Positions 26,291 to 35,032 are shown, counted from the stretch's first letter. The stretch: DNA of 50,046 nucleotides from Nitrospira sp. SB0677_bin_15 (GCA_009842645.1 VYFB01000060.1:13575-63620); one strand, 5' to 3'. Notes: generated by a model not told the origin, from the sequence alone. Numbers and translations are program-made.

Positions 26291-26605
26291 ATGGCCACAC
26301 AAACCAAGGAAAAAGAAGCAACCAAGGGCACGGCGGCCAAAGGCTTTTTGCCACTTGGTGACCGCATTTTCGTGACCTATACGGAAGAACTCGAACGCAC
26401 GGCCGGAGGCATCTACGTGCCGGATTCCGCCAGGGAAAAACCCCAACGTGGAACGGTTGAAGGTGTCGGACGAGACGTCAAATCCCTGAAAGTCGGCGAT
26501 CAGGTCCTCTTCGACAAATATTCCGGAACCAAGATCAGGATCGAAAACGATGACTGCCTGATTCTGAGAGAGGAAGACATCCTGGGCGTCTTCGTCGATT
26601 CCTGA
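26291..26605 (+). CDS. groES: Co-chaperonin GroES
   Basis: A 104-residue co-chaperonin that caps the GroEL ring. The ORF track opens at 26153, but the ATG at 26291 follows a strong AAAGGAGG ribosome site and begins MATQTKEKEATKG, giving a standard length plus a short Lys-rich lead. PLGDRIFVTYTEELERTAGGIYVPD contains the mobile loop that contacts GroEL, and VGDQVLFDKYSGTKI and ILREEDILGV are the other family blocks. It is followed by groEL 79 bases downstream. Confidence 0.97.
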   Translation: MATQTKEKEATKGTAAKGFLPLGDRIFVTYTEELERTAGGIYVPDSAREKPQRGTVEGVGRDVKSLKVGDQVLFDKYSGTKIRIENDDCLILREEDILGVFVDS

Positions 26606-26684
26606 TAATCTTGATTGAGCAAATCCACAGAGCACAATTCCATGAAAAAATTCAAGCATGACTTTAATTTGATGGAGGAACATT

Positions 26685-28322
26685 ATGTCTAAGCAGCTAT
26701 TGTATAGTGATCAAGCCAGGAGCGCGATTCTCCAGGGCGTGAACCAATTGGCCAATGCCGTCAAGGCCACGTTGGGTCCGAAAGGCCGGAACGCCATTCT
26801 GGACAAGAAATTCGGTGCCCCGACGATCACCAAGGACGGCGTGACCGTCGCCAAAGAAATCGACCTCAAGGACCCCTACCAGAATATGGGGGCCCAATTG
26901 GTCAAGGAAGTGGCCAGCAAAACCAGTGACGTGGCCGGTGACGGCACCACAACCGCCACGGTGTTGGCCCAGGCCATTTTCCGCGAAGGTGTGAAGCACC
27001 TGAGCGCCGGCGCGAACCCTATGGAATTGAAGCGCGGAATCGAGAAGGCCGTTGAAACGGCCACCGGAGAACTGAAGAAGCTCAGCAAGCCCTGTCAGGA
27101 CAAGAAAGAGATCGGGCAAATCGGCGCCATTTCCGCGAACAACGACTCCACCATCGGTGATCTGATTGCCGAAGCCATGGACAAAGTCGGAAAAGACGGC
27201 GTCATTACCGTTGAGGAAGCCAAGTCCATGAGCACCTCGCTCGATGTGGTCGAAGGCATGCAATTCGACCGCGGGTACATTTCCCCCTACTTCGTCACCA
27301 ACGCCGAACGCATGGAATCCTCCCTCGAAGATGCGTTCCTGCTCATCCACGAAAAGAAAATCAGCGCGATGAAGGACCTGCTCCCCATCCTGGAGCAAGT
27401 GGCCAAAATGGGCAAACCGCTCGTCATCGTGGCCGAGGACGTCGAAGGCGAGGCCCTGGCGACCCTGGTGGTGAACAAACTGCGCGGCACGTTGAATATC
27501 GCGGCAGTCAAAGCCCCGGGCTTTGGTGATCGCCGGAAAGCCATGCTGGAAGACATTGCCATCCTGACCGGCGGCCAGGTGATTTCCGAAGAAGTGGGCG
27601 TGAAACTGGAGAACGTGAAACTCACGGACCTCGGTCGCGCCAAGCGAGTGACTATCGACAAGGACAATACGACGATCGTCGAAGGTGCCGGCGACCCCAA
27701 GAAGATCGAAGGCCGGGTCAAACAAATCAAGGCGCAAATCGAAGAAACCACGTCGGATTACGACCGCGAAAAACTGCAAGAGCGGTTGGCGAAAATCGTG
27801 GGCGGCGTGGCGGTCATCAACGTCGGGGCCGCAACGGAAACCGAAATGAAGGAAAAGAAAGCCCGCGTGGAAGACGCGCTGCACGCAACAAAAGCGGCCG
27901 TGGAAGAAGGGATTGTTCCCGGCGGCGGCGTGGCGCTGCTTCGGTCGGTTCCCGAGTTGGAAAAAATGAAATTGGACGGCGATCAACAATTCGGCGTCAA
28001 CATCGTCCGGCGGGCATGCGAAGAGCCGATCCGGCTGATCGCAGAGAACGCCGGGGTCGAAGGCTCGATCGTGGTGGACAAAGTCCGCAGTGCCAAGGCC
28101 AACGACGGGTACAACGCAGCCACGGACGAATACGTCGATCTGGTGGATGCCGGTGTCATCGACCCGACCAAAGTAACACGCTGCGCCTTACAGAACGCCG
28201 CAAGCGTCGCAGGCTTAATGCTCACCACCGAAGTCACCGTGACCGACCTGCCGGAAGAAAAGAAAGAACCAGCCATGGGCGGCCACGACCACGGCATGGG
28301 CGGAATGGGCGGCATGATGTAA
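26685..28322 (+). CDS. groEL: Chaperonin GroEL
   Basis: A 545-residue ATP-driven chaperonin, full length and uninterrupted. The ATP-site [12 protein letters not shown] lies near residue 85, [17 protein letters not shown] near 27 and [10 protein letters not shown] near 410, and the C-terminus ends in the Gly-Gly-Met tail (GMGGMGGMM). GGAGGA precedes the ATG. A strong terminator follows 30 bases after the stop, so groESL transcription ends here. Confidence 0.98.
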   Translation: MSKQLLYSDQARSAILQGVNQLANAVKATLGPKGRNAILDKKFGAPTITKDGVTVAKEIDLKDPYQNMGAQLVKEVASKTSDVAGDGTTTATVLAQAIFREGVKHLSAGANPMELKRGIEKAVETATGELKKLSKPCQDKKEIGQIGAISANNDSTIGDLIAEAMDKVGKDGVITVEEAKSMSTSLDVVEGMQFDRGYISPYFVTNAERMESSLEDAFLLIHEKKISAMKDLLPILEQVAKMGKPLVIVAEDVEGEALATLVVNKLRGTLNIAAVKAPGFGDRRKAMLEDIAILTGGQVISEEVGVKLENVKLTDLGRAKRVTIDKDNTTIVEGAGDPKKIEGRVKQIKAQIEETTSDYDREKLQERLAKIVGGVAVINVGAATETEMKEKKARVEDALHATKAAVEEGIVPGGGVALLRSVPELEKMKLDGDQQFGVNIVRRACEEPIRLIAENAGVEGSIVVDKVRSAKANDGYNAATDEYVDLVDAGVIDPTKVTRCALQNAASVAGLMLTTEVTVTDLPEEKKEPAMGGHDHGMGGMGGMM

Positions 28323-28352
28323 GGACGCTGAAGCAACACCGCTTCGCAGTGA

Positions 28353-28391
28353 AGGCCCGAGGGATAATTCCCCCGGGCCTTCGTTTTTTTG
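28353..28391 (+). terminator. Rho-independent terminator after groEL
   Basis: AAGGCCCG (28353-28360) pairs with CGGGCCTT (28375-28382), extended by GGG/CCC inside, and a run of seven or eight T residues follows. Confidence 0.93.
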
Positions 28392-28426
28392 AATCGTTAC
28401 ACGTGATGTGGAGCCTCCCCTCTTGT

Positions 28427-28467
28427 CATCCCTGTATATGTTCACTAATTCGTTGACAAAATACAGG
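28427..28467. repeat. Dyad around TTCACTAATTCGTTGACA
   Basis: CCTGTAT and ATACAGG flank ATGTTCACTAATTCGTTGACA. Fragments of the same sequence occur at 34886-34902, 24820-24836 and 49342-49366. The rest of the 187-base gap to the next gene holds only a GTCATTCCGAGCAAAGCGAG-type fragment and pyrimidine-rich sequence. Confidence 0.6.
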
Positions 28468-28578
28468 GACTGATCACCCGGAATTGTCATTCCGAGCAAA
28501 GCGAGGAATCTCCTTGCTGTCATCTTCGACTGTCTCCCTCTGCCATCGTTGTCTTTTCTCCTTCTGTCATTTGTAGGT

Positions 28579-29583
28579 TTACTTTCTTTTCTCGAAACGC
28601 GACAGATCAAAAACAGCAAAGAGCGGCAGGTGGTCCGAATACTTACCCCCCTTGGCATCAAAAGATGTTTTTGCTTCAACAATCAGGCCATCTAGGGCCT
28701 GATTGTAAATAACATGATCGATGGCGTAAGGGTATTTACGATTATAGGGCTTCGGATGTTTGACCCCGTGCAGCGCTTTTTCCAGGTCAACGTACGTTCC
28801 AGGCTTGCCACCGGTTTCCAATCGTAACCACATTGCATCGCTCAATTGGTCAAGCTGCCTGTTGAAGTCGCCGGCAATGATAAAATTCTGTCCTGAGCGG
28901 TCGCGAGCATTGATCCAGGCAGATAATACGTTAATCTGCTTATTGAGGATACCGCACGGATTGGAGTTTTTGCCCTCCACAGCTTGGTATGTACATCGCG
29001 ATTTCAGGTGTATGGAAAGCAGGTGCAATGGTGCGCTGGTTGCTACCTTGTTTCCCCCGTCAACGTGCTCTAAGACGAGATAGACCCCCCTGCGTCCCGA
29101 ATCATAAGCACCTTCCAGTTCCCTAACGTCGGGTTGGCGAACCGCCCGCAGCCCCAGGCGATCTCCCATGTCTTTGCGAACGGCAAATCCCGTACGCTGC
29201 ATCAATCTGTTGTTGGTGGAATTAGAACAGGCTGCAAATTCACGGCTGGGTCTTTCCGATATGTGAATGTCATAATCCACAACCGGAAATATTCTCTTTG
29301 CCGCGCTCAAGTTCTCTACTTCCTGGAACGCAACCACGTCCGCCCTGGTCCGGCTCAGGTACTTCCTGATGTCCTCATACTGCGATGAATTCCGTGGACG
29401 GCAACCCTTGTCATCATCAGCAGCCAAGTGTTCAATATTCCAGGTGGCCAGGGTGAGAATTCGGTCGTTGGCAATACCCGGAACGGGCACCCATATCAGC
29501 AATAGCGCGCTAACCAGCCACCCTGATATTTGCCGGACGGCCAAATGGAGAGATCGGTGAATGTATACAGAAATCAACCGCAT
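28579..29583 (-). CDS. Secreted endonuclease/exonuclease/phosphatase-family protein
   Basis: A 334-residue protein with a likely signal peptide (hydrophobic SGWLVSALLLIWVPVPGIA, about residues 20-38, ending in an A-N-D cleavage region). The EEP (DNase I-like) fold is recognised by TLATWNIEHL, VVAFQEVENL with its metal-binding Glu, LLSIHLKS, the catalytic IIAGDFNRQL, YAIDHVIY and C-terminal YSDHLPLFAVF. Several cysteines suit an exported protein. It likely hydrolyses nucleic acid or a phosphodiester in the periplasm or outside; the substrate is unknown. GAAAGGAAAGG precedes the ATG. It converges on groEL. Confidence 0.85.
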   Translation of the reverse strand: MRLISVYIHRSLHLAVRQISGWLVSALLLIWVPVPGIANDRILTLATWNIEHLAADDDKGCRPRNSSQYEDIRKYLSRTRADVVAFQEVENLSAAKRIFPVVDYDIHISERPSREFAACSNSTNNRLMQRTGFAVRKDMGDRLGLRAVRQPDVRELEGAYDSGRRGVYLVLEHVDGGNKVATSAPLHLLSIHLKSRCTYQAVEGKNSNPCGILNKQINVLSAWINARDRSGQNFIIAGDFNRQLDQLSDAMWLRLETGGKPGTYVDLEKALHGVKHPKPYNRKYPYAIDHVIYNQALDGLIVEAKTSFDAKGGKYSDHLPLFAVFDLSRFEKRK

Positions 29584-29606
29584 CGGCCTTTCCTTTCTCA
29601 GTTCCC

Positions 29607-29637
29607 GTAGGTCGGATTAGCAGAGCGTAATCCGACA
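29607..29637. repeat. GTAGGTCGG dyad (family 2)
   Basis: GTAGGTCGGATTAGCAGAGC with TAATCCGACA, upstream of the nuclease gene. Confidence 0.8.
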
Positions 29638-29654
29638 TGGTATGGGGCGCAAGG

Positions 29655-29832
29655 ATCAACCAGCCCCCTTGTAGATGTTCACGGATTCGTTGCCAATTCT
29701 CGCCCTTGGCCTTTCACCAAATTTAGGTAAGGGCAAGCCCGAGGAGCCTTCGTTTTTTACTAAGGAGTATATCGAAACGGGAGGAAGATCAGCGAAGCAA
29801 TCAAAGATGACAATCTCTCACGGTGAACTGCC
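29655..29832 (-). pseudogene. Decayed 3' part of small gene, copy 1
   Basis: On the minus strand the end of this stretch reads GERPRARIGNESVNIYKGAG then stop. It aligns with EEKPKVKIGKKPVRIYKVAG then stop at the equivalent place in copy 2 (33922-34014). It is in a different frame from the intact 5' part at 29833-30009 and is separated from it by unrelated sequence. Confidence 0.55.
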
Positions 29833-30009
29833 TCAAAAAGATTTACTCAACGATGAAGAAGAGGACGCAGATTTTTTCAGATCCTTTATCACGTTTTGCC
29901 CCGCTTGAATCTTTTCATGACGTTCTTGTACAGGCAAAGTTTCCAGGTGATCCACCATAATATTTGCCATTTTTTGAGCAATTTCTCTATTCGATAGCTT
30001 ACGCTTCAT
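29833..30009 (-). CDS. Small protein, 58 residues (paralogue 1, probably C-terminally truncated)
   Basis: This gene is too short for the ORF track. It reads MKRKLSNREIAQKMANIMVD, then HLETLPVQERHEKIQAGQ, and ends SLSKSF. The same protein, about 80% identical over the first 45 residues, is encoded at 34034-34216. The conserved part is helical and basic, like a small DNA-binding or antitoxin-like protein, but I know no family. The Ser-rich tail after DLKKS differs from paralogue 2 and appears to be read-through into inserted DNA, since a related C-terminal tail lies out of frame downstream. It follows the restriction-modification gene by 76 bases on the same strand. Confidence 0.6.
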   Translation of the reverse strand: MKRKLSNREIAQKMANIMVDHLETLPVQERHEKIQAGQNVIKDLKKSASSSSSLSKSF

Positions 30010-30085
30010 AGTTTTTAATCTAGCATGTGCTTGCTTGACTGGCCAACAGAATGACCGAAAATGGCCATTACTGCCCCAGTCTTGT

Positions 30086-32887
30086 CTATTTGCTCTTTCC
30101 CTTCCGTCGTTTTGGTTTCGTCTTCATCGCGGCCTTCAGGGGTGCGCTCATTTTTTCGTAGAGCATGAAGAGGTGCTCTGCCCGCTCGCGTTCGGATGCG
30201 AATCCGCCACGGCGATAGAGTTTGTCCACGGCGCGGTCGAGGGTTTGGTGGGCCTTGCGGAGATCAGGTGGCATGAGGTCGGGGTCGTAGAGGTCTGCCA
30301 GCGTGGCGTCAGGATGGACGGCGCGGGCATCGAGGATGGCCTGTACGAGCGGGTCCAGTTTTGACAAGTCCGGCTTCTCAGGTGGCATCGGGAAGGTGTT
30401 GTAGACGAGGCCAATGGAATAGCGATAATCGCTTTTCAGACGACCGCCGACGTGGCGTAGCCAAGCCATGTGCATGGCAGATGTGAGCAGCGCAAAATCG
30501 GCGAGGGTGGCGTTTTGCAGCACAAAAACGAGATCGCTCGGAATTGTTGGCGGCTCTAGCCAGCCAGTAGGCACATACTCACGCCGTTCCGAACTCACTT
30601 TGGGAATGACCAGAAACGGCGCGGTAGGAACAACGTTCACATGATAGAGTGTAGGCGTTTCCGACAACTTTTGCGTGGGTTTGCTATTGCTGGCTTGTCG
30701 ATAGGCGCGAACAGCCGCAATACGCTCTCGCACACGTGGAAGCCGCGCTAGTACTCTCGGTTCAGCTTCGTGTAAAGCGAGAATCCAGCGTTCACCGCCT
30801 TGCAGGTATTCACGCGCACCAACGAAGGGATGCAAAAAGGCCACGGCCTCTGCCTCTGTTTCCAGCAAAGCCGCTCGTTCTTCTCCATCGAATATGTAAT
30901 GACCACCATCAATGGGTTTGGAACCGATTATCAGCGTTCCCATCCCGTTAATCGGCTTGCTTTCCTCTCCTACCGTCAGATGCGTGTCGGTAAGTCCGCC
31001 GGCGTCGAACAGATAAGGCGATAGCGTAGCGTGCCGGGTTTCTTCCGGTTCGCCGTTGATGTCGGGATAGCTAAACAGGCGTTTGTCCGTCCGCTGGCGA
31101 TCCCTGACGTCGAGCCCGATAATGACGACGTGCACGTGGGCCTTGCCGCGTGCGTCCGAGCCCCAGGCGAAGGTACGGTGCGCGAAGGCGATCTCCAAGC
31201 CGCAACGCTCGAAGAGGAGCGGCCAGAGTTGCGCCACCTGCTCGCCTTGGGTGATCGAGTTAGTGGCGACGAAGCCGATCCGCGCCGTTCCTTTTTGAAC
31301 GTATTGTCCGGCCTCGATGAACCAGGCGGTCACATAGTCGAGTGTTCCGCCGTTCTTGCCCAAGGCGGCGATACGGCGTACTTGGGCGCGCTGCTCTTCG
31401 CTTTGGAACTTCGCTCCGGCGAACGGCGGATTGCTGAACACGACGGAGCAGTCTTCCGGCGGCAGCACGTCCGCCCAATCCGTTTCCAGTGCATCAGCGT
31501 TTACGATATGGGGCGCATCTTCAAGCGGAATGCGGACGTGGCTCTGCCCGAACTCCAGGCTCAACCGGTTGTTCATGATATGGTCCATCATCCACAGGGC
31601 CGTCTCGGCGATGCGTGCCGGGAACTCGCCGATCTCGATGCCGTAAAACTGATCGACGTTGATCCGTGAGAGGTCGGCGGTATCCAGTACTCGTTGCGTT
31701 TCATCGGTCTTGTCGCGGTGCAATTCCCGGATCAGTTCGATTTCCAATTCGCGCAATTCCCGGTAGGCGATGATCAGAAAGTTGCCGCACCCGCAGGCCG
31801 GATCGAAGAACTTCATTTCACCCAGTCGCTTGTGAAAGGCTTCCAATTCGGCACGGCGGCGATGATCTTTCCGCCTTTTGAGACGCTGAAATTCCGCTCT
31901 CAGATCATCGAGGAACAGCGGTTCGATCACCTTGAGGATGTTTTTCTCGGTGGTGTAATGGGCGCCCTGGGCTCGGCGTTCGGCGGGTTCCAGCACAGAC
32001 TGAAAGAGCGCACCGAAGATGGCAGGCGAAATTGCCGTCCAGTCGAAACGACACGCATCGAGCAGTACCGCCCGCATGTCCGCGTCGAAATCGGGAATCC
32101 TCAACTGGGCCGCGAACAGATTACCGTTGACATAGGGAAAGCGGGCAAGGTCTTCATCGAGCTTGGTTTGGCGCAGGTCTATGTGCGTATTCAGGACTTG
32201 AAACAGTCGCGCAAGCCAGCCGCCGAGGTCGGAGCCATCTTCCCTCGTCCGGGTCTCCAACAAATCCAGAAAGATGTCGCGCGGCTCGAAGATGCCGGTG
32301 TCATCGGCGAACAGGCAGAACACCGTCCGAACCAGGAACACTTCCAGATCATGGCCGTCGTACCCGGATGCCTTGAGCGCGTCGTGCAGTCGTCCCACCA
32401 ACTCCGAGGCTTTGACGTTGACCGGGTCCTGATCGCGGAAGGTGCGGCGTTGTACGCCAAGAATGAAGCCGAACTTTTCGACGTGAGCCGGCAGGTCTGC
32501 CAGCGTGAACGTAGTCTGTTCACGTTCATCAAGGTCGTGAAGCTCGAAGTTCTGAAAATCGCTGACCAGGATGTAGCGCGGCCGGTCCTTCTCGGGTAGG
32601 ACGTCGAAGTACTCCCCTGCTTGTCCATAGGCTTTTGCCAAGTCACGGCCGGCACTCTTTTGTTCAACAAGCAGGACGCCCGGCCAGAACAGGTCGATGA
32701 ACCCGGACTGATTGTCCAGCTTGCGCACGTGTTGCTCGTACCGTGCGACTGAGCGGCGCTTGACATCGAAAATGCTGAAGAATTCGTTGTAGAAACTCTG
32801 CGTCTCGCCTTTTTCGTAGGCTGCGTCCTGCCATTCACGGGCAAATTCAGCAGCACGGGCACGAATTTCGTTCCAGGACAGGCGCAT
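30086..32887 (-). CDS. Type IIL (MmeI-like) restriction-modification enzyme
   Basis: A single 933-residue protein that should both methylate and cut DNA. Residues 1-150 hold a PD-(D/E)XK-like nuclease (D65, then E75 and K77 in LLVEQKSAG). A helical spacer follows. The gamma-class N6-adenine methyltransferase has motif I DPACGCGNF at 362-370 and motif IV NPPF at 486-489. The C-terminal 300 residues form the target recognition part and a helical tail ending in a basic KPKRRKGKSK. This order is that of MmeI-type fused enzymes, where one recognition domain sets both activities. No separate R, M or S gene is adjacent. The reading frame is intact, so it is probably active against incoming DNA. Confidence 0.88.
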   Translation of the reverse strand: MRLSWNEIRARAAEFAREWQDAAYEKGETQSFYNEFFSIFDVKRRSVARYEQHVRKLDNQSGFIDLFWPGVLLVEQKSAGRDLAKAYGQAGEYFDVLPEKDRPRYILVSDFQNFELHDLDEREQTTFTLADLPAHVEKFGFILGVQRRTFRDQDPVNVKASELVGRLHDALKASGYDGHDLEVFLVRTVFCLFADDTGIFEPRDIFLDLLETRTREDGSDLGGWLARLFQVLNTHIDLRQTKLDEDLARFPYVNGNLFAAQLRIPDFDADMRAVLLDACRFDWTAISPAIFGALFQSVLEPAERRAQGAHYTTEKNILKVIEPLFLDDLRAEFQRLKRRKDHRRRAELEAFHKRLGEMKFFDPACGCGNFLIIAYRELRELEIELIRELHRDKTDETQRVLDTADLSRINVDQFYGIEIGEFPARIAETALWMMDHIMNNRLSLEFGQSHVRIPLEDAPHIVNADALETDWADVLPPEDCSVVFSNPPFAGAKFQSEEQRAQVRRIAALGKNGGTLDYVTAWFIEAGQYVQKGTARIGFVATNSITQGEQVAQLWPLLFERCGLEIAFAHRTFAWGSDARGKAHVHVVIIGLDVRDRQRTDKRLFSYPDINGEPEETRHATLSPYLFDAGGLTDTHLTVGEESKPINGMGTLIIGSKPIDGGHYIFDGEERAALLETEAEAVAFLHPFVGAREYLQGGERWILALHEAEPRVLARLPRVRERIAAVRAYRQASNSKPTQKLSETPTLYHVNVVPTAPFLVIPKVSSERREYVPTGWLEPPTIPSDLVFVLQNATLADFALLTSAMHMAWLRHVGGRLKSDYRYSIGLVYNTFPMPPEKPDLSKLDPLVQAILDARAVHPDATLADLYDPDLMPPDLRKAHQTLDRAVDKLYRRGGFASERERAEHLFMLYEKMSAPLKAAMKTKPKRRKGKSK

Positions 32888-33080
32888 GGAGATTACAAGG
32901 CTTCGGGTTGAGAGAGGTTTCGTCGATCAGCCTGACCGCGCGGCCTTATCGTGTGCGTAGAGTGTTTATTTACGAAGTTATCCGCGGCAGATCCGGCAGG
33001 ATCTGTCGCTTCAGATCATGTAACGTCACCATAGTCAACCTTCCGGTATCCGTCAATTATGATGAAGGCTTCTTCTTTTT

Positions 33081-33120
33081 CCCCTCACCCCAGCCCTCTC
33101 CCACAATGGGGCGAGGGAGA
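33081..33120. repeat. REP-like hairpin (family 1)
   Basis: CCCCTCACCCCAGCCCTCTCCC is followed by GGGGCGAGGGAG. The 389-base gap 32888-33276 holds this, a family 3 repeat and no convincing gene. Confidence 0.9.
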
Positions 33121-33126
33121 AAAGAC

Positions 33127-33177
33127 ACTGGATCCGTCCCCGACATTCTTAATCGGGGATCAAGTCGGGGATGACGG
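33127..33177. repeat. GATCCCCGA dyad (family 3)
   Basis: CTGGATCCGTCCCCGACATTCTTAATCGGGGATCAAGTCGGGGATGACGG, an imperfect nested hairpin. Confidence 0.8.
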
Positions 33178-33239
33178 AAAAAGAAAAAACGCACCTCCTC
33201 TCTTTCGTCCCGCCTGCCCTTTCATGTTGTTCTTTCCGT

Positions 33240-33283
33240 CTTGTTCCTGATGGGATGAGTGCGCTATGTTGCCGGGATGACCA
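33240..33283 (+). repeat. Shared 5' leader block, copy 1 (upstream of PIN gene)
   Basis: CTTGTTCCT, then GAGTGCGCTATGTTGCCGGG and ATGACC, closely resembles 37968-38009 upstream of the unrelated YbdK-type gene. The block includes the start codon. Confidence 0.75.
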
Positions 33284-33771
33284 AACCTCTCGTGTATATT
33301 GAAACGACGATTCCCAGCTTCTATTACGAGAAACGCACCGACCCCGGCATTGTGGCGCGTCAGGAATGGACTCAGCAGTGGTGGGATACTGCGCCAGAGC
33401 GCTTTGAACGGGTCACTAGCCCGGCCGTATTAGACGAACTCGCCGGCGGTGTACCCGAACGTAGCGCAGAACGACTGGATCTCGTTCGTGATCTGCCACT
33501 CCTCTCCGTCGAGTTGGCCATTATCGAGATTGTCCAAGGGTATATCCGGCACAAACTGATGCCGGCTGATCCTGCTGGTGATGCGCTGCACTTGGCGCTT
33601 GCCTCTTATCACAAGTGCGACTTTCTGGTAGCCTGGAATTGTCGGCACCTTGCCAACGCCAATAAGTTCGGACACATCCGCCGGGTGAATGCCATGCTAG
33701 GTCTTTTTGTGCCAGCATTGGTGACTCCCCTGGAACTCCTTGGAGGGAGCGATGAAACAGAACCTGAGTGA
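33277..33771 (+). CDS. PIN-domain protein (VapC-like putative toxin)
   Basis: A 164-residue protein from the ATG at 33277 (MTKPLVYIETTIPSFYYE). The conserved acidic Glu after the first beta strand, TSPAVLDELAGG near residue 52, DPAGDALHLALA near 100 and DFLVAWNCRHLAN near 119 fit the PIN nuclease fold, as in a group of VapC-like proteins that start with YIETTIPS. The longer ORF adds MRYVAG from a repeated leader. The downstream gene overlaps its end by 20 bases and is the presumed partner. The RNA substrate is unknown. Confidence 0.75.
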   Translation: MTKPLVYIETTIPSFYYEKRTDPGIVARQEWTQQWWDTAPERFERVTSPAVLDELAGGVPERSAERLDLVRDLPLLSVELAIIEIVQGYIRHKLMPADPAGDALHLALASYHKCDFLVAWNCRHLANANKFGHIRRVNAMLGLFVPALVTPLELLGGSDETEPE

Positions 33772-33940
33772 TCCGGTCATCGACGAAATCAGGGAAATAC
33801 GGCACCGCATCTCGGCACGTTTTGATCATGATCCCGTACAACTGGTGACCTTTTATATGGAGATGCAGAAGCAGTACCAGGATCGACTGATTGACCCCGC
33901 AAAGAGTGCTGGGTGCAAGGATCAACCGGCCACCTTGTAA
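33752..33940 (+). CDS. Small partner of the PIN protein (putative antitoxin), 62 residues
   Basis: From the ATG at 33752, with GGAGGGAG just upstream, the protein begins MKQNLSDPVIDEIREIRHRI and continues with SARFDHDPVQLVTFYMEMQK. This is a helical, charged small protein of the kind encoded next to YIETTIPS-type PIN genes. Overlap with the PIN gene by 20 bases implies coupled translation. The last 12 residues are antisense to the decayed tail of paralogue 2 and may not be original. Confidence 0.6.
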   Translation: MKQNLSDPVIDEIREIRHRISARFDHDPVQLVTFYMEMQKQYQDRLIDPAKSAGCKDQPATL

Positions 33941-34014
33941 ATTCTCACGGGTTTCTTGCCAATTTTCACCTTTGGCTTTTCTTCCAATAATTGTTCGGTT
34001 TCCTGAGCAAAACT
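33922..34014 (-). pseudogene. Decayed 3' part of small gene, copy 2
   Basis: On the minus strand this reads DSFAQETEQLLEEKPKVKIG and then KKPVRIYKVAG before a stop, clearly coding-like. It has no start and lies out of frame with the intact 5' part at 34034-34216. A family 3 repeat at 34014-34052 sits between the two, which explains the break. Confidence 0.6.
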
Positions 34015-34052
34015 GTCGGGACTGGATCCCCGATCAGGTCGGGGATGACGGA
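34014..34052. repeat. GATCCCCGA dyad (family 3) interrupting the small gene
   Basis: GTCGGGACTGGATCCCCGATCAGGTCGGGGATGACGG supplies the TGA stop at 34034-34036 that ends the small protein. Confidence 0.85.
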
Positions 34053-34216
34053 AGAGGAAAAACAAAAGAAGAGGTAGATTTTTTCAGATCCTTGATGACT
34101 TTTTGCCCCGCTTTAATTTTCATATGACGTTCCTCTACAGGCAAAGTTTCCAGGTGCTTCACCATAATATCTGCCATTTCTCGTGCGATTTCTCTATTCG
34201 ATAACTTACGCTTCAT
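34034..34216 (-). CDS. Small protein, 60 residues (paralogue 2, truncated by a repeat)
   Basis: The protein begins MKRKLSNREIAREMADIMVK, then HLETLPVEERHMKIKAGQ, and ends in repeat-encoded residues (FVFPLPSSPT). It is the paralogue of 29833-30009. The start lies 10 bases after the brnA stop on the same strand, so it may be the third gene of the brnTA operon. Function unknown. The conserved helical N-terminal 45 residues are presumably what remains functional, if anything. Confidence 0.6.
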   Translation of the reverse strand: MKRKLSNREIAREMADIMVKHLETLPVEERHMKIKAGQKVIKDLKKSTSSFVFPLPSSPT

Positions 34217-34226
34217 GGGTGCCAAT

Positions 34227-34475
34227 CTAGTTCCTGAGCGAGCCTTCTACCGCCCGTCGAATAAATTTTTGGTACGAAATGCCTTCCTGCGCCGCTCGTT
34301 GGCGAACAGCGTTCAATAACGGTTCGGAAAACCGCAGATTGACTTGCTTGGTTTTGGGCAACAGTTCGAATGTGACGGAGGTAAATTGTTTCAAGTTCAG
34401 GTAATCTGTCAAATCCCGGTTCAGAAACTGTTCGGCTTCCTGATCGGTCTTAAATCTTGGCACTTTCTTCTTCAT
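34227..34475 (-). CDS. brnA: BrnA-type antitoxin (ribbon-helix-helix)
   Basis: From the ATG at 34475 (MKKKVPRFKTDQEAEQFL) it has 82 residues. The N-terminal half binds the toxin in BrnA homologues, and the C-terminal VNLRFSEPLLNAVRQRAAQE with ISYQKFIRRAVEGSL is a CopG/MetJ-like DNA-binding fold. It overlaps the brnT reading frame by 26 bases, the usual coupling. The antitoxin is intact although the toxin gene is broken. Confidence 0.82.
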   Translation of the reverse strand: MKKKVPRFKTDQEAEQFLNRDLTDYLNLKQFTSVTFELLPKTKQVNLRFSEPLLNAVRQRAAQEGISYQKFIRRAVEGSLRN

Positions 34476-34758
34476 ATTTCCGGGCCTCCTTCTCATGCAT
34501 GTACCGAGCACTGATCGGACGGAGCCGCACGGTGTCGTCGACTTTTCTGATGGTGAAGACTACCAGCATCGGCTTTCCCGTTTGCGCCCGGCCGATAGCC
34601 AGATAGCGATCCTCTTGTTGGGCATGCAACACATCAGGCGCAACCAACAGGTTCTCTTGCTACAAGAAGTGTTCGATCTGTTTCGGGCTGAGCCCGTGTT
34701 TTTGGCAATGCCTCCGATTCCCCTCATCCCATTCAAAGCCGGAGAACGCTAGTTTCAT
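34450..34758 (-). pseudogene. brnT: brnT toxin gene with in-frame amber stop
   Basis: Reading from the ATG at 34758 gives MKLAFSGFEWDEGNRRHCQK and then HGLSPKQIEHFL, a typical BrnT start. Codon 33 is TAG (34660-34662). The same frame continues without a shift as QENLLVAPDVLHAQQEDRY and ends EEESAKI, the conserved BrnT second half with the RPISARYMHEKE catalytic region. The ORF track shows only the second half. A single base change (CAG or similar to TAG) would explain it. The toxin is therefore probably inactive unless the stop is read through. Confidence 0.85.
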
Positions 34759-34851
34759 TATAGGAAAAGTATATATATTTTTATATACAAATAGCTACCG
34801 AAAAATGTCTGTTCTGAGGAAAATAGAAAGAAGACAATAAAGTTAAAAAAG

Positions 34852-34881
34852 ACCCTGGATCCCCGACCTAGTCGGGGATTG
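34852..34881. repeat. GATCCCCGA dyad (family 3)
   Basis: CCTGGATCCCCGACCTAGTCGGGGATTG, followed by another TGTTCACTAATTCGTTGACA fragment at 34886. The rest of 34760-35030 is AT-rich and I see no gene in it. Confidence 0.75.
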
Positions 34882-35032
34882 TAAATGTTCACTAATTCGT
34901 TGACAGAAAGAGAAACTCAGACTCCTCACGAAGCCTCTCTCTTCGCCGAGGACAAGCCAAGCTCGAATGCCATGTTGAGAGAGGATCAGGCGTTAAAAAG
35001 ATTAAAAAACTGACAAATGATTTGCTAATTGT

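Noticed and set aside
26697-27989. 430-residue minus-strand ORF opposite groEL
   Set aside because: It is a shadow of groEL, His/Phe-rich and without domain structure.
32970-33032. 20-codon minus-strand ORF (MVTLHDLKRQILPDLPRITS) with a GGAAGG ribosome site
   Set aside because: It looks like the start of a gene, but only 20 residues remain and no continuation is found. It may be a gene remnant, but I cannot support it.
33081-33177. CRISPR-like repeat spacing in the repeat-rich gaps
   Set aside because: The repeats are single palindromes of different families without regular unit and spacer lengths, and there are no cas genes.
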